The notes beneath the pieces are model-generated. The model was not told where the DNA came from. It saw only the letters and a list, made by a program, of their open reading frames with translations, and made no database searches. This document shows positions 34,101-43,189 of a DNA stretch of 64,000 nt, piece by piece (positions within the stretch are counted from its first letter, which is position 1; every line of letters begins with the position of its first letter). Source of the stretch: CAVONB01 sp963697205 (GTDB lineage: Bacteria; Pseudomonadota; Alphaproteobacteria; Rhizobiales; Hyphomicrobiaceae); the NCBI GenBank assembly GCA_963697205.1, contig CAVONB010000005.1, positions 145,753-209,752 on the forward strand, read 5' to 3'. The position numbers and the translations under genes were made by a program.

Positions 34101-35051
34101 CTAGCGGATGCGGCGCTCGGCTCCGTGACCGTCGATCCAGATGTGATCAAGACTGTTGCGCGCGGCGAGCGCCTCGCGATCGGCGAACCAGAACAGCGGC
34201 GAGCCGCCGCCGGTCATCCTACCGAGCACGGCGCGCATGGTCGCGGCGCGCTCGGCGTTCGAGGTGACGAACAGGACGCGGAAGTTGCGCCAGCCGAAGG
34301 CAGTCGTGTGCAGCTTCGCCTGCCAGATCGCGCGATAGGCCAGGAACTTGCGCAGGATCGACGTCTGCGTCAGGTCGGAGCGCTCGACGGGCATGGTGCC
34401 CCGATCGATCTCGACCAGGAAGTTGCGGCGCCAGCCGTCGGCCGGTGATCCCAGCGAGAAGGCGTAGTCCGGTTCGACCGAAATGGTGTGCGACGTCGCG
34501 CGGAAGATGACCGGCACCGACAGCCGGAAGGGCTTGTCGGCGTCGCGCGTCGACGCGGGCAACCGCGCCACCAGTGACGCACCGTCCGTGACATCGAGGT
34601 CGGGGCTGGCCGCGACATCGGCCGTCAGCGCCACGGCGAAGTCGGCGATGGCGAGCGTGTGCTCCAGGAACGGGCGTCCGGCCTGGCGGTTCTTGTGCGC
34701 CCAGGTTCCGGAATGGGACGGCGCGCCGCCGTCGCGGTCGCGCAGCAGCGCGGCGCCCTTGTCGGCCAGCGCATAGACGATCAGCGCCGAGCCGCCGCCG
34801 GGCCGATAGAAGTCGTACTGGCAATCCGGCCGGTCGAGGTAGGCGTGCTCGAACAGGGTCTTGAGCCGGGTCGTGATGTTCTTTTCCGAGCCCGGGATCA
34901 GGCGGCGGACATGACCGGAGTTGAGGAAGCGGTGCCGCGCGATGACGCGCAGCATGTCGATGTCGCGGTCGGTGAGCTGGAGCGGCGGCGGGTCGCCGGA
35001 GCGTTTGCGGCGGGGCCGATAGCTGCCCCGGACGGATGTGTCGAGGGTCAT
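34101..35051 (-). CDS. Replication-relaxation family protein
   Basis: 316 residues. The N-terminal winged helix is clear: 'LQLTDRDIDMLRVIARHRFL', 'NSGHVRRLIPGSEKNITTRL' and 'KTLFEHAYLDRPDCQYDFYR'. Then comes the family's nuclease-like region with 'FLVEIDRGTMPVERSDLTQT' and 'ILRKFLAYRAIW', carrying the E-x-D pattern of the replication-relaxation (Rolling-circle/mobilisation associated) family. It is common on plasmids and integrative elements near transfer genes. The start overlaps the stop of the upstream-read membrane gene by four bases (35048-35051), so both form one operon. Confidence 0.88.
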   Translation of the reverse strand: MTLDTSVRGSYRPRRKRSGDPPPLQLTDRDIDMLRVIARHRFLNSGHVRRLIPGSEKNITTRLKTLFEHAYLDRPDCQYDFYRPGGGSALIVYALADKGAALLRDRDGGAPSHSGTWAHKNRQAGRPFLEHTLAIADFAVALTADVAASPDLDVTDGASLVARLPASTRDADKPFRLSVPVIFRATSHTISVEPDYAFSLGSPADGWRRNFLVEIDRGTMPVERSDLTQTSILRKFLAYRAIWQAKLHTTAFGWRNFRVLFVTSNAERAATMRAVLGRMTGGGSPLFWFADREALAARNSLDHIWIDGHGAERRIR

Positions 35052-36037
35052 GATGTCAGTCTACCATGCTGGGGCCGCGGGAGCCGGGACAGGGGAGTAC
35101 CGCCGGGCAGCTCGTACATCGTCGGGCCGTTGCGCCCGTCGCGATACTTGCGCGCGCCGAGTTCGACCAACCGCGCATAGAAGCTGTACTTGGCGAGCGG
35201 CGTCGCGCCGCTTGCGTCACACCAGTCGGCGTACGCGGCGAACAGTTCGGCGCAGTGACCCGGTCCGCGCGGCCCGTCGTCCACCAGCCAGGCGGCGACG
35301 GTGTCGTGCTCCGTCGGGCGCGCCGGAGGTGCGTGTGCTTGCTGCCGCTCACCCGTTCCGAACCAGGCGCTCCAGCAGGTGGCATGGAAGATCCACAGCG
35401 TGACGGCGAGGAACCACTCGAGCCCGGCCAGCGGCGACACGTGGGCGACGGTGTCGACCCGCGCAAGACGCGTGCGCGCGTCTTGAACGGCTTTGCGCGC
35501 TGTCTCGATCTGCGGTGCCAGGCGCGTGCGCTCACCGCGTGAAGCCTCCGCAAACGAGGTCTGCAAATCGCCGAGGAACGTCTGCGCCTGGCCCAGCTCC
35601 AGCTTGAGCGAGACGTAGGCGTCGGCGGAGCGCGCGGAGGGTGCCGCGGACGCCGTCAGGTTGAGCGCGATGTAGCCGCGCACCGCGTGAATCGAATAGA
35701 GTGAGGCGATGATGAACAGGCCGATCGCGGCGACCGCCGCGATGCGGTCGCACGACCACCAGCGGAAGGCGGCGAACACGCTGGCGATCATGCCGAGGTC
35801 AAGGGCCAGCGCCAGGACGGCGAACAGCCAGGTGTTGGGCACCGGCAACCAGGCGAGCGCCGGCTCGGGCGAAGCCAGCGTCGCCGAATAGCTGATCGAA
35901 GCCAGCGCCATCACGCTGGTGACGATCGCGCCGCTGATCAGCGCCAGGAACTGCCACAGCCTCATAGCCGGGCGTGCGGGCGCGCAAGCTGCATGGTCGC
36001 GACGATCCGATGATGGAACGGGGATCGGGACCGACAT
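35048..36037 (-). CDS. Four-helix membrane protein with primase-like winged-helix C-terminus
   Basis: 329 residues. Membrane segments lie at about 27-50, 67-92, 99-120 and 212-232. Between the third and fourth is a helical, coiled-coil periplasmic or cytoplasmic stretch ('KLELGQAQTFLGDLQTSFAE'). After the last helix a soluble C-terminal domain carries 'LFAAYADWCDASGATPLAKY', 'SFYARLVELGARKYRDG' and 'RNGPTMYEL', the pattern of the winged helix found at the C-terminus of phage/plasmid P4-type primases. A membrane-tethered DNA-binding protein next to a replication-relaxation protein is consistent with a conjugation or plasmid-maintenance role. Not assigned to a named family. Confidence 0.78.
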   Translation of the reverse strand: MSVPIPVPSSDRRDHAACAPARPAMRLWQFLALISGAIVTSVMALASISYSATLASPEPALAWLPVPNTWLFAVLALALDLGMIASVFAAFRWWSCDRIAAVAAIGLFIIASLYSIHAVRGYIALNLTASAAPSARSADAYVSLKLELGQAQTFLGDLQTSFAEASRGERTRLAPQIETARKAVQDARTRLARVDTVAHVSPLAGLEWFLAVTLWIFHATCWSAWFGTGERQQAHAPPARPTEHDTVAAWLVDDGPRGPGHCAELFAAYADWCDASGATPLAKYSFYARLVELGARKYRDGRNGPTMYELPGGTPLSRLPRPQHGRLTS

Positions 36038-36538
36038 GGTTTCCTCCGTGATCGAGGAAACTCAAGCTAGTCACGCGCGGCGCAGGAGCAACGTGGGCGC
36101 ATGGGAGCTGCCGAGCTGCGATGGGCAGCGCTGTCGGCCCGCGATATCACATCACGATTGCGAGAGGTCTGATCTTTCTGAGATCGGTCAGCGGTGGGGA
36201 CTGGTCCGTGCTGGAAAACCGAAGCGATCATCGGCGCTTTGCAGCCTGCCGTTGATCCCCAAGTCGTCATGGGCCGCCGCAGACTGTCGCGAGGCGCTAT
36301 CGATCACAACGCAGATCTGCCATCGCTCAGCATCTTCAAGCGTGCTGCAGGCCTTGATGTGTTTGCGCAACCGTCACCTTGTAAACGAGCCGGTCGGTCC
36401 AGAAACGGTCACTGCCCGCGAGCTGCTTCTGTTCGCCGCAGTGCGAGGCCGGCCATCATTGATGGAGGTCAAAGTCTGGACATTGCTTGATGGTCAAGCA
36501 TTTGGTTCATGATGAGTTCGCTGGTCAGCGGGGATTCC
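36038..36538. other. Non-coding stretch
   Basis: About 500 bases with only short shadow frames on both strands and no recognisable protein. It probably contains the promoter of the membrane/replication-relaxation operon near 36040-36120. The composition is less GC-biased in third positions than the flanking genes. Confidence 0.4.
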
Positions 36539-36823
36539 ATGAGTGACTATTGCTACAGCTTTCCGCTCCTCAACCGGGTGATCGCTCAGGCCGAGTGCAT
36601 GGACAGGATGATGGCCGCCATCGGGGTCGATCCTCTCGTTGCCATTCGCTGTGATCAGGGTGCTTCGTGGTATGAAGCGCGAACGCGCTGCATCGACTGC
36701 GCCGCCGATCGTCGCTGCAAGGCGTGGCTCGAGGCGGCCGAACGCGTTCAGCCAGCTCAGCCCCCGCCCTTCTGTCCTAATACCAGCTTCTTTCTGGCCT
36801 GCGGTGCCCCTCGCCCGTTCTGA
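36539..36823 (+). CDS. DUF6455 family protein
   Basis: 94 residues from the ATG at 36539; an in-frame ATG at 36509 is possible. Family features: 'FPLLNRVIAQAECMDRMMAA', 'IGVDPLVAIRCDQGASWYEA' and 'RTRCIDCAADRRCKAWLEAA', with the conserved cysteines C-x2-C-x5-C that may bind a metal or cluster, and 'FCPNTSFFLAC' at the C-end. DUF6455 proteins occur in alphaproteobacteria, some near nitrogen-oxide metabolism genes; function unknown. It stands alone between non-coding stretches. Confidence 0.82.
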   Translation: MSDYCYSFPLLNRVIAQAECMDRMMAAIGVDPLVAIRCDQGASWYEARTRCIDCAADRRCKAWLEAAERVQPAQPPPFCPNTSFFLACGAPRPF

Positions 36824-36974
36824 CTGGCCTCGCCCTTGGCGCCATCGTGCTCGGCGTGCCCTCGAAGGTGCGCCTGCACCTAGCCTCCAAGGCGTTGTCC
36901 TGGCATCATGATGGGATGGTACCAGCTCAAACACTGGATCTGTCTCGGCAGTAATCGGGGAGGGCGATTGAGAT

Positions 36975-38723
36975 ATGAGACTCGCCCTGCTCACTTTCAT
37001 GCTGGCAATCTCGGGCTCATGGCATCCGGTTTCCGCGCAGTCGTTCTGGCCGTTCGATGTGTTCACGACGCCGCGCGCGTCGCCGACACCGTCACCTCCG
37101 GGGGCTCGACCGTCGTCGCGGCCGAAAGGCCTCGAGAAAGCGCGTTCCGCTGCTATTGAGCAGCGGAGTACCGGTCAAAGCTGGCGATGGCGCATCGCAC
37201 GAACCAAATGGACGGAGACAGATGAGAAGGCGTACGAGGATTTCGTCGCGCGCATCGGGGAGAGTTGCTGTCGCTCTGTCAACGCGTGCCTGACCGGCGC
37301 CGATTCCAATCCCATGTATCGGGGGTCGAATCCGGCGGGCATGAAGTTCTATGCCGACTGCGCGGACCTGCCGTACATGCTTCGCGCCTATTTTGCCTGG
37401 AAGAACAACCTACCATTCTCCTACTCGACCGCGGTGTCGCCCATCGGCGCAACACGAGATATTCGCTACACGCCCCTCGGCAACATAATTCTGAGCCGCC
37501 GCGACATCATTGGACCCGCGATCGACGCTCGGCGAGTTATCCCGCAAATCATCGATACGATCTCATCGGCTCACTACCGATATCCGCCGACCCAGGTCAA
37601 AGGTCTGCTTCCGGACCATTACCCGGTGAAGATCTCCCGCGCGAGCATTAAGCCGGGCACGATCATCTATGATCCGGACGGGCATGTCGCAGTCGTCTAC
37701 AAGGTCGATCCGGACGGCCGCGTTCACTACATCGACACCCATCCCGACAACTCGCTCACGCGCGGCGTCTTCGGCAGGTCGTTCTCACGGTCCTCACCTG
37801 GCATGGGCGCAGGCTTCAAGCGTTGGCGACCTCTGACCTTGGTTGGCGCCACGGCTGGCGGCGACGGCTCTCTCCAAGGCGGGAGGATATCTCTCGCCCC
37901 GGACACCACCATTTCCGATTGGTCCGACGAGCAGTTTTTTGGGACGGGGCCCGGCAAGCCGAAAAGGTGGCGTAGCGGCAAGTTCGTCCTCAACGGCGAA
38001 ACACTCGACTATTATGAGTACGTCCGAAAGCGGCTGGCGGGAGCCGACTTCAAGTACAATCCAATCGATGAAACCCGAGCGATGGTTCGGGCCTTGTGCG
38101 AGGACATCAAGTATCGGGTGGACGCCGTGGACATTGCGATCAAAGCCGGCATGCACTTGCGGCCGCAGCCAGCTCGGCTGCCGCTCAATATCTACGGTAC
38201 CGAAGGTGATTGGGAGATCTATTCGACGCCGTCGCGGGATGCCCGACTCAAGACCGCATTCAAGGAGCTGCGCGACGAGATTGCGCGGTTTCTGACCCTA
38301 GCATCGGCGGATAGTGCCAAGCTCGACTACGCGGGAGCTGACCTGCGTCGCGACCTTCGGGACACATATCTCCGGGAAGCAGGGGTCTGCACGTTCAGCT
38401 ACACCAACAGCGCCGGAAGAAGCATTGAACTTGATTTCGGCAAGCTCGCCGCGCGCCTGTTCAAGCTGTCGTTCGATCCGCATCACTGTATCGAGCGACG
38501 CTGGGGCGCAAGCACGCCAGACGAACTCGCATCGTGTGCCGATGATGCCGACAAGCAAGCTTGGTATGAAGCCGAGCAGCGGCTCCGAAACCAGATAGAT
38601 CGGACCTACGACACGCCAATGGGCTTCTCGCTTTCACAGCTCCAGAAACGCGGTCTAGGTAGCGGCACTGACCGTCCCCCTGACATCGACGTCCTTGAGC
38701 TGCTGCAGGACCCTATCCCATAA
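36975..38723 (+). CDS. Secreted NlpC/P60-like cysteine hydrolase (putative)
   Basis: 582 residues. A signal peptide ('LLTFMLAISGSWHPVSAQS') and a proline-rich linker (about 30-55) precede a domain with a possible papain-type triad: Cys129 in 'FYADCADLPYMLRAYFAWKN', His237 in 'DPDGHVAVVYKV' and Asp254 in 'VHYIDTHPDNS'. The order Cys-His-Asp and the 'C-A-D-LPY-LR-Y--W' helix resemble NlpC/P60/CHAP-like hydrolases, but the spacing is long. The C-terminal ~300 residues have no recognised domain. It may be a peptidoglycan or amide hydrolase acting outside the cell. No immunity gene or secretion marker is adjacent. Moderate confidence on the fold, high that it is a gene. Confidence 0.72.
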   Translation: MRLALLTFMLAISGSWHPVSAQSFWPFDVFTTPRASPTPSPPGARPSSRPKGLEKARSAAIEQRSTGQSWRWRIARTKWTETDEKAYEDFVARIGESCCRSVNACLTGADSNPMYRGSNPAGMKFYADCADLPYMLRAYFAWKNNLPFSYSTAVSPIGATRDIRYTPLGNIILSRRDIIGPAIDARRVIPQIIDTISSAHYRYPPTQVKGLLPDHYPVKISRASIKPGTIIYDPDGHVAVVYKVDPDGRVHYIDTHPDNSLTRGVFGRSFSRSSPGMGAGFKRWRPLTLVGATAGGDGSLQGGRISLAPDTTISDWSDEQFFGTGPGKPKRWRSGKFVLNGETLDYYEYVRKRLAGADFKYNPIDETRAMVRALCEDIKYRVDAVDIAIKAGMHLRPQPARLPLNIYGTEGDWEIYSTPSRDARLKTAFKELRDEIARFLTLASADSAKLDYAGADLRRDLRDTYLREAGVCTFSYTNSAGRSIELDFGKLAARLFKLSFDPHHCIERRWGASTPDELASCADDADKQAWYEAEQRLRNQIDRTYDTPMGFSLSQLQKRGLGSGTDRPPDIDVLELLQDPIP

Positions 38724-39095
38724 GCGATCCCTTAGTTCGGTCGTGCGGCAGCGGTCTCAGTTACCGGAGGTGCTGCAGACGTCAATCGATCGCTGTTCAA
38801 GCCCGCCCTTGACCCACCACTGCTGACTTAGTGCCTATGCTCAACACTCGTGCTGCAAAAGTGCCCGGCATGAGGCGATGGCCGTGTGCACCACAACAAA
38901 GTCGGCCTTCGGTCGAGGTTTGGCAACACCGGCAGCTTGGCCCCGAGACCGCTGCCGTTCTTGTAAAGGTCATTCGCCATCAGAAGACGCGAAACCGCGC
39001 TAGAAATGAGAGGCTACTCCATTACATGGCAGCCTTATCGACGTCTCATCATCGATAGGCTAACGTCGTCAAGCTCCAAGCTGAGGAGGTCCACC
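38724..39095. other. Intergenic region upstream of the RidA-family gene
   Basis: About 370 bases. Open frames here lack coding character. It ends in 'GAGGAGG' (39083-39089), the ribosome-binding site of the RidA-like gene. No terminator hairpin was recognised. Confidence 0.4.
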
Positions 39096-39497
39096 ATGAT
39101 GACGAGCCGGCGGCTCATCTCAAACGGAAACCCCATGGAAGAAATTGTTGGGTTTAGCCGCGCCGTGCGCGTGGGCCCCTATATCTCGGTCGGGGGGACC
39201 GCTCCAGTTGATGCAGAAGGCAAAACAGTTGGCCTTGGCGATGTCTTCGCCCAAACGACACGATGTTTCGAAATCATAAAGGCGGCTTTGGAGGAGGCCG
39301 GCTCAGGTATCGAAGATATTGTCCGCACTCGCGTGATCCTGACCGACATCGATAATTGGAAAGAAGCTATCGAGGCGCGGAAGAAATACTGCCTCGACGC
39401 GCGGCCAGTCGACACGATCATGGCGGTCACTCGGTTCGTAAACCCCGAATGGCTCGTGGAGATCGAGGTTGACGCGGTTGTAGCAGAAGACATCTGA
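39096..39497 (+). CDS. RidA (YjgF/UK114) family enamine/imine deaminase
   Basis: 133 residues from the ATG at 39096, with 'GAGGAGG' 6 bases upstream. The RidA fold is clear: 'FSRAVRVGPYISVGGTAPVD', 'VFAQTTRCFEIIKAALEEAG', 'IEDIVRTRVILTDIDNWKEA' and 'WLVEIEVDAVVAE'. The substrate-carboxylate arginine lies in 'VRTRV', and the terminal Glu in 'VEIEVDA' is conserved. RidA proteins hydrolyse reactive enamines and imines such as 2-aminoacrylate; RutC of the pyrimidine (Rut) pathway is also in this family. The RutA-like gene is about 19 kb away, so a functional link is possible but weak. Confidence 0.88.
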   Translation: MMTSRRLISNGNPMEEIVGFSRAVRVGPYISVGGTAPVDAEGKTVGLGDVFAQTTRCFEIIKAALEEAGSGIEDIVRTRVILTDIDNWKEAIEARKKYCLDARPVDTIMAVTRFVNPEWLVEIEVDAVVAEDI

Positions 39498-39923
39498 CCG
39501 CGGAGTGCGTGCCCTGGAAAGTCTTTTGCGGGCCGACCGCTTCCAGTCGTCGACAGGCAGCTCCTGGGCCTGTTGCGTCGTCGCGCTCGGTTTGTGGCCA
39601 GAATGGTTAGTGACGGAGATGCAGCTTGAGTATCAGACCCTGGCTCTGAGGACTGCCCTTGACCTTGAGCCGCATCTCGTAGCAGTGCACAACAGTCATG
39701 TTACAGCGACGCAGACAGCAGAGGGCTTCGGCTTGTGCGCTGCGAACATCCGTCCGCGATGGGTAAGAACAACCATAGCGGCCGCTTCGCAGCCGACATA
39801 GCGTTCGTTCTTGTTTGCGCGACGTGATGACCGACGCGCGCAATTACCCCAGAAGTTCGAGCGTGAGCGGTCACTCTGGATCATGGAAGCAGCCCAAGGC
39901 CGCTTCCACGCCCACATCACGCG
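39498..39923. other. Non-coding stretch between convergent genes
   Basis: About 425 bases between the RidA-like gene and the minus-strand GYD gene, which face each other. Only short shadow frames; no clear terminator hairpin, tRNA or repeat was seen. Confidence 0.4.
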
Positions 39924-40244
39924 TCAAGCCCCGGGCGGCCGGTAGGCAGGCGACTTCTTCGCTGCTTGGTCGATCTCTTCCGGCGTCAGCAGCACTGTCA
40001 GCTTGCCCTTCACGGCACCTGATGCCGCGACCGTGAGTCCGACCGCCGCAGCGCTCACGTTGTCCGGGGCGTCAACAATAATGACGACGTCATCCGTCCC
40101 GAAGGAAAAATAGAAGCACTCAAGCTTGCCGCCCATAGAAGCGAGCATCTTTTCAACGACGGCCTGCCGCGATGAACCGCCTTCGGCGATCACGCCTTTC
40201 GTTCCTTCCGCGGTGTAGCTGCCAGTCCACATGTACTTTGCCAT
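39924..40244 (-). CDS. GYD domain-containing protein
   Basis: 106 residues from the ATG at 40244. It begins 'MAKYMWTGSYTAEGTKGVIA' (the GYD/ferredoxin-like start) and continues 'ECFYFSFGTDDVVIIVDAPD' and 'AAAVGLTVAASGAVKGKLTV LLTPEEID'. These are small dimeric alpha-beta barrel proteins with no proven function, common and often multi-copy in Bradyrhizobiaceae. Single gene. Confidence 0.85.
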   Translation of the reverse strand: MAKYMWTGSYTAEGTKGVIAEGGSSRQAVVEKMLASMGGKLECFYFSFGTDDVVIIVDAPDNVSAAAVGLTVAASGAVKGKLTVLLTPEEIDQAAKKSPAYRPPGA

Positions 40245-40373
40245 GACGTCCTCCATCCGCCGCCGGAGCGGCGTCCTTGCCGCGAGCACGTGCCAATTAC
40301 CGTTGCATCACTTCGCACTGCCCGGCAGGAGTGAACTTACGTGGCGAAACAGGTCCTGTAATCCACAAATGCA

Positions 40374-40946
40374 ATGACGCCAATCCAGGTGACTTTGAGC
40401 CGAGAGAGAGCTCGTCGCTGCCATTCCGGGCAGACCAGCAATAAGCGAAGCAACAGTCCGCCTAGTGACCATGTCGAATTTCCCTCCTCGTTTCGGATTT
40501 CAAACGTGGCCCGCGACGTCGAGCGCTCTTTTGCGCTCTCAGGAGGACGTATTCCATCCGTCTGGACGCAGGATATTGCCCGAGCCCGCCACCGGTCAAT
40601 GGTGCGCATTATTCTGTGTCGCAAAGTACGCAATCCGAATTCGATTGGCTGTCCGATGACGTGCGGAGTAGTGGCCAGCTTGCTGGATATGGACATTGAC
40701 ACGTTGGCCGCGTTGGTTGAGCTGGAGCAGATGGGGCTCATTGCGAGAGGGCCGTCGGGTAGCATTGAACTGAACTCGCTGGTTGGGCTGGAAGCGGTTG
40801 CAGAGGGTCATGGGCACCAACTGTCAGCGCCGGGTCGCAGTCATCCCCCTCAGGTTGGGCCGCCGCTCGGGGATCCGATCGAGACGACGGGCGCATGGCG
40901 GTATCGCTATCGAAAAGGCCGGCCAAATCTCTTCAATCATCAGTGA
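40374..40946 (+). pseudogene. Degraded Crp/Fnr-type regulator (HTH remnant)
   Basis: Residues ~95-145 of this frame ('CPMTCGVVASLLDMDIDTLA', 'ALVELEQMGLIARGPSGSIE') follow the Crp/Fnr C-terminal pattern 'MTR.DIAD.LGLTIETVSR.L..LE..GLI.R......IEL'. Key recognition-helix residues have drifted. No cyclic-nucleotide-binding domain can be read upstream, and the flanking sequence has no coding character. Best seen as a decayed FixK/FnrN-like gene rather than a working regulator. Confidence 0.5.
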
Positions 40947-41287
40947 GAGCTCTGCCAATGGCCCGCACGCGGCTCCGCCTGCGTTGAACATCCCATTCAT
41001 CCAATCGAAAATAGCCCGTTGGCGCTGTCCAGGCTCGCGGCTCTCGCTTGCTATGCACACGGCCGCAGGAAAGGCTATTCTGCCGGTCGGCTCGGTTGGG
41101 AGTGCTGCAAACCCGAATTGGGGCAAACCGGTCCCGAGCAATGAGATCTGAGACCAAGTCTCTCGCAGCCACTGCACCCCCCAAGAAAAGGCCGAGAATG
41201 AGGACGGTCAGAGAGGTAATCTTCACTGTAGATACTTCCCTTGCTCGGGCCACGCGCGGTCAAATCAGGCGTGCTTCGGCAGCAGCG
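40947..41287. other. Non-coding stretch, possible decayed signal-peptide gene
   Basis: About 340 bases downstream of the minus-strand DUF2092 gene. A minus-strand frame starting 'KITSLTVLILGLFLGGAVAA' (near 41223) looks like a signal peptide but degenerates at once. In the other DUF2092 locus a small secreted protein follows in this position, so this may be the ruin of such a partner. Confidence 0.35.
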
Positions 41288-42022
41288 CTATTCCAAATCG
41301 ATTGGATCGACTTGGCGGCTGCCGTTGGGTGGGACAAACGTGAAGGTGCTGGCGTCGAAAGCAGGTTGTCGCCAGCTAAAAAGCGTCGTCTGCCCGACCG
41401 AAGCCGAGCCGTCCGTACGGTGATTGACCAGCTTGCAGGGGAGGGGAGCGCCAGATGGCGCGATCCACACGTCGAACACTTCCTCGAAGCGTTCGACACG
41501 GATCCCCCGGCACTCGCGTCCCTCGATGTTGAGGGGCGGAAGACTTGTAATCGAGAGATCCGTGTTGGCGCTGACGGCCCAGAAGAAATCCAGCATGCGC
41601 CCGGCAATATTCATCAGCCCGGCGGCGGTGTACATCGACCCGAGCATAGAATCCCGCGCAGCAAACTGAGCGTATCTCCTGGCCTGCGGCTTATAGATGG
41701 TGAGGCGTTTGCCATCTGAGATCACGTTGTAGGATCTATGCCCTGAGGACATCTCAACACGCAGTTGATTTGGCCGCTTTAGGAAGAACTCAGCAGTGGC
41801 GTGCAGCTTGCTCTCACGCAGGCTGCTCGACACAACCATCGACGCCGAGAACTGAAGCTCGGAGGCGGTCGCGAGATGAGTATGCATTTGAGTCAGCAAC
41901 GCCCGGGATGCCTCGTCACCAACCTTGTCACGGGGCTGAGCAACCACAGGTTCAATGGGCATCAACGAACTGACAAGGGCCCAGAGCGTAGCGCCGAGCG
42001 CACTCAAACGAAACGATCGCAT
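41288..42022 (-). CDS. DUF2092 domain-containing periplasmic protein (second copy)
   Basis: 244 residues from the ATG at 42022 ('GGAG' 7 bases upstream; an in-frame GTG at 42031 is an alternative). A signal peptide ends near 'EPVVAQPRDK'. The body follows the LolA-like DUF2092 pattern: 'LATASELQFSASMVVSSSLR', 'RPNQLRVEMSSGHRSYNVIS', 'DGKRLTIYKPQARRYAQF' and 'TTLFSWRQPAFDASTFTFVP'. Only distantly related to the copy at 15428-16225. Its usual small secreted partner is absent or decayed. Confidence 0.82.
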   Translation of the reverse strand: MRSFRLSALGATLWALVSSLMPIEPVVAQPRDKVGDEASRALLTQMHTHLATASELQFSASMVVSSSLRESKLHATAEFFLKRPNQLRVEMSSGHRSYNVISDGKRLTIYKPQARRYAQFAARDSMLGSMYTAAGLMNIAGRMLDFFWAVSANTDLSITSLPPLNIEGRECRGIRVERFEEVFDVWIAPSGAPLPCKLVNHRTDGSASVGQTTLFSWRQPAFDASTFTFVPPNGSRQVDPIDLE

Positions 42023-42166
42023 GCGGTTCACTCCTGGCAGATGCGGATGCTTAATTATTTGATGCGCTCGACGACTGCGGCCATGTCCGGGATTAACTTA
42101 ACGCGATAGGTGGCGTTCTCGCACTCGAAGGGTGACCAGCCCCCATCGAGTAGTCCAGCTCGAATG

Positions 42167-42690
42167 TTAGTTTGAAATCGGTCTTGGCGCCAGTGCAAGC
42201 ATGGCCGTCGGAGCCGATCCGACGAGTGGAGACGGCCATGCGACGCGTCTCGGGATCATGACCTCTGGCGCGGGAGGACGATATCCCAGAGAGGCGTGCG
42301 GGCGGATCGTATTGTAATGGTACCGCCAGCTCTCGATGATGATTTTTGCCTCCTTCAACGAGTAGAAGATCTCGCCGTTCAGGAGCTCGTCGCGGAGCCG
42401 GGCATTGAACGACTCGATATAGCCGTTCTCCCAGGGCGAACCGGGCGCGATGTAGGCGGTCTTGGCGCCGACCGCCGTGATCCACCCCTTCACGGCTTTG
42501 GCGACGAACTCAGATCCGTTGTCTGATCGAATGTGCCCTGGCACACCGCGCAGAATGAACAGGTCGGAAAGCACGTCGATGACATCGACCGCCCTCAGCC
42601 GGCGGGCGATGCGGATGGCCAGACACTCGTGCGTGAACTCGTCCAGCACGTTCAGCATCCGGTACTTGCGCCCGTCGTGCGGCAGGACCT
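42167..42690 (-). mobile_element. IS3-family transposase OrfB, C-terminal fragment
   Basis: The rve integrase-core text is well preserved from about 42690 down to the stop at 42167: 'HDGRKYRMLNVLDEFTHECL', 'GVPGHIRSDNGSEFVAKAVK', 'YIAPGSPWENGYIESFNARL' and 'SWRYHYNTIRPHASLGYRPP'. Two of the three DDE residues (Asp of 'SDNGSEF' and Glu of 'ENGYIESFN') are visible. The N-terminal half is missing: upstream of 'HDGRKYR' the sequence changes to an IS21 fragment in opposite orientation. Confidence 0.88.
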
Positions 42691-43125
42691 CGCCACCGAA
42701 AAAGGCGTCACAGTCAGCCTGCGAACGCTGCAGCGGGCGGTTCAGCCGTACCGGCAGGCGCTGAAGGCCGAGGCGCTCGCAAGCGTGCGGTTCGAGACGC
42801 CGCCGGGGCGTCAGCTGCAGATTGATTTCGGCGAGCGACTTGTCGAGATCGGAGGCGCCAAGATCAAGGCGTTCATGTTCGTGGCGACGCTCGGGCACTC
42901 GCGGCGGCTGCACGTTCGGGCGTTCCGGCACGAGCAGCAGGCAAGCTGGTTTTCCGGCCTTGAGAGTACATTCACGACCTTCGGTCGGCGTGCCGGAGGA
43001 CCTGCTGATGGACAACCCGCGCGCCCTCGTTGAGCGCCACGACGCGGCGAGCCGGCAGGTCACATTCAACGACAAACTGCTGGCGTTCGCCAAGCACTGG
43101 GGCTTCCGCCCCCGCGCCTGCGCGC
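42688..43125 (+). mobile_element. IS21-family IstA transposase, internal fragment
   Basis: Plus-strand text 'LATEKGVTVSLRTLQRAVQP', 'RFETPPGRQLQIDFGERLVE' and 'AFMFVATLGHSRRLHVRAFR' is typical of IstA; the Asp of 'QIDFGE' belongs to its DDE core. Near 42985 one inserted base shifts the frame, then 'GVPEDLLMDNPRALV' and 'FAKHWGFRPRACAP' continue. Both ends are cut: at ~42688 against an IS3 piece and at ~43125 inside an element gene. No IstB or terminal repeats. Inactive. Confidence 0.85.
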
Positions 43126-43180
43126 CCTGGGAAAAACGAGCCTTGAGAAAATCGCGATCATCGGTGGCGGTGTCGGACAT
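43126..43180 (-). pseudogene. 5' end of an element gene truncated by the IS mosaic
   Basis: Begins with an ATG 9 bases past the stop of the Cys-repeat gene and reads 'MSDTATDDRDFLKA' before running into the IS21 fragment. Position and composition suggest a real gene of the transfer region, but too little remains to name it. Confidence 0.45.
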
Positions 43181-43189
43181 GGCAGGCTC

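Noticed and set aside
36188..36490. Short frames on both strands in 36.0-36.5 kb
   Set aside because: No start signals, no domain and no consistent codon pattern.
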